Below are positions 4,590 to 5,767 of a stretch of 5,767 bases of DNA, piece by piece. Source of the stretch: Planctomycetota bacterium (GTDB taxonomy: Bacteria > Planctomycetota > Planctomycetia > Pirellulales > Pirellulaceae); the NCBI GenBank assembly GCA_026692885.1, contig JAPLNJ010001024.1:1-5767 (forward strand), given 5' to 3'. Position 1 is the first letter of the stretch. The number at the start of each line of letters is the position of its first letter. The notes beneath the pieces were generated by a model that saw nothing but the letters and a program-made list of their open reading frames with translations, made no database searches and was not told the DNA's origin. The translations under genes were made by a program, and so were the position numbers.

Positions 4590-5767
4590 ATGTCATGTAG
4601 CCAACATTGCGGTTGCCGAGACTGCCCCCGCTGTCGCCCATCAGAAATGCAGGGCCGCTGGCTGTGTGTTCTCTCGTTGCTGCTGTTCGTCGCCGTCGCG
4701 CCGCTGACCATCGTCGCCCGTGGGGCGGAAGAAGACCAGTGCAAACCAGCGGTCGCGCCGCTGCCGGCCAAGCCGGATGAAGCCGGGAAGTCCTCGAAGA
4801 CGCCCCCGGCCAAACAGCAGGACCGAGCGCCGTCCGTCACAGGCATGATGAGTTATCTCGGCCTGGGCGAAGGCGTGGCGGTCGCGGACATCGGCGCAGG
4901 CAACGGCGAGGACACCTGGGTGTTCGCGCGGTTGGTCGGCAGCACGGGCACCGTGTTCGCCGAGGAGATCGGGGACGGCAAGGTAAAGTTATTGGCGAAA
5001 GAAGCGGAAAAACGCAGCCTGTCGCAAGTCCGGGCTGTGTTGGGCCGTGCCGATGATCCCTGTCTGCCGCCCGGCGCGGCGGACTTGGTTTCGATGCGGC
5101 TGGTGTACCACCATTTCACCAAGCCTCGCGAAATGCTCCGTGGGATCTGGCGGGGCCTGAAGCCCGGCGGGCACTTGGTGATCATCGACAGAAACCTGGG
5201 TACGCTGCGCGACTGGGTGCCGCGTGATGCCCGGGGCGACAAGCACTATTGGATTGCGGAAACGACGGTGGTCCGCGAGGTCCGGGAGGAGGGCTTCGTG
5301 TTCGTAGCCTGCGCGGAGAAGCAAGCCCAGATCGACGACTCGTTCGTCTTGGTCTTCCAACGCCCGAAGGACGGTGCGGAGCCCGGTCGTGACCCGGACC
5401 AGTTCCTCTCTCTGCCGCTCGAACAGACGGTGCAGGGACTCCGTCCTGAGGGTCACCCGTACCAACGGCCGGTCTTCGTGGCGCTCGGAGAATCGCGACG
5501 GATGATCCCGCTGATCCTCAAGAACTCCTCAGGTCCTGGACTGGAGATCGTGCTGGAGGAATGGGCCACGCAGAAGGACGAACGACCGCCGCTGCCGGAC
5601 GGGCTTTCCTTTCCCAGCGTCCTGACAGAGAACGGAGATCCGCATCTGGGACCGGAGCCGATCGACGCGGTGTTCTTCCTCGACAGCTTCCATCTGCTGT
5701 TCCACGGCAAGACGTTGCTGGCAAAGTTGCACGAACGGCTCGCGCCGGACGGCCGTGTCTACGTGTT
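4590..5767 (+). CDS. Exported SAM-dependent methyltransferase-like protein with a second, degenerate domain (3' end beyond window)
   Basis: There are 392 residues visible. Residues 1-19 hold five cysteines (C3, C7, C9, C12, C15). Residues 20-46 look like a signal peptide: MQGRW, the hydrophobic run LCVLSLLLFVAVAPLTIVA, then ARGA as a possible cleavage site. A Pro/Lys-rich linker (47-80) follows. The first Rossmann-type methyltransferase domain spans about 83-260: motif I VADIGAGNG (98-106), acidic EE (125-126), HHF (174-176) and LKPGGHLVIID (190-200). From about 275 a second segment begins; near 365-392 it has the motif-like FFLDSFHLLF and ERLAPDGRVYV, but no glycine-rich motif I, so it looks like a degenerate second copy. 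SAM is not expected outside the cytoplasm, so a signal peptide here is odd; the leader may instead be a membrane anchor. The start is supported by the AAGGAGG site. The substrate is unknown. Confidence 0.78.
   Translation, partial: MSCSQHCGCRDCPRCRPSEMQGRWLCVLSLLLFVAVAPLTIVARGAEEDQCKPAVAPLPAKPDEAGKSSKTPPAKQQDRAPSVTGMMSYLGLGEGVAVADIGAGNGEDTWVFARLVGSTGTVFAEEIGDGKVKLLAKEAEKRSLSQVRAVLGRADDPCLPPGAADLVSMRLVYHHFTKPREMLRGIWRGLKPGGHLVIIDRNLGTLRDWVPRDARGDKHYWIAETTVVREVREEGFVFVACAEKQAQIDDSFVLVFQRPKDGAEPGRDPDQFLSLPLEQTVQGLRPEGHPYQRPVFVALGESRRMIPLILKNSSGPGLEIVLEEWATQKDERPPLPDGLSFPSVLTENGDPHLGPEPIDAVFFLDSFHLLFHGKTLLAKLHERLAPDGRVYV

Noticed and set aside
4295..5465. Several - strand open frames beneath the radical SAM remnant and the methyltransferase
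   Set aside because: They are antisense to frames with clear motifs and have Arg/Ser-rich translations with no domain.

Overview
The window is GC-rich, densely packed bacterial DNA. The best guess for its source is a planctomycete or a similar environmental bacterium. This rests on a C-terminal DUF1573-type protein of the kind expanded in Planctomycetes, a PadR regulator of a subtype I associate with such genomes, and a tandem methyltransferase-like protein with a signal peptide. No rRNA, tRNA, CRISPR array or transposase was seen, so the taxonomic call is an inference.

Layout. At the left edge (2-388, +) is the end of a DUF1573-like, Ig-fold repeat protein. It is followed by a remnant of an ECF-type sigma factor (about 450-713, +) that keeps only the DNA-binding helix-turn-helix of region 4. 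On the minus strand a translationally coupled pair follows: a short membrane protein with a CGWACPFG iron-sulfur motif (1150-1563) and a PaaI-like hotdog thioesterase (683-1153), overlapping as GTGA. Divergent from them is a cysteine-rich redox protein resembling the C_GCAxxG_C_C family (1626-2003, +). Next on the minus strand are the N-terminal 38 codons of a methyltransferase with a CPWW motif (2049-2162), a short possibly frameshifted ORF (2169-2368), and a complete CobW/G3E-type GTPase (2380-3321). A 175-bp divergent control region carries a near-perfect inverted repeat that contains two opposed TTGACA boxes. Rightward from it run a PadR-type regulator (3497-3889), a BioB-like radical SAM gene with its middle deleted and its tail out of frame (3954-4540), and an exported protein with one clear and one degenerate methyltransferase domain, cut by the window end (4590-5767).

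How the genes fit together. The set of PadR regulator, G3E GTPase, BioB-like radical SAM enzyme, CPWW methyltransferase, membrane Fe-S protein and Cys-rich redox protein looks like a metal- or redox-cofactor locus under PadR control. Its substrate cannot be read from the sequence. The locus appears to be decaying: three genes have clear truncations or internal deletions, and others are abnormally short, while the GTPase, PadR, thioesterase and redox protein remain open. Either this is genuine gene decay through repeated deletion, or the contig contains collapsed or misassembled joins. That question is the most important one to settle.
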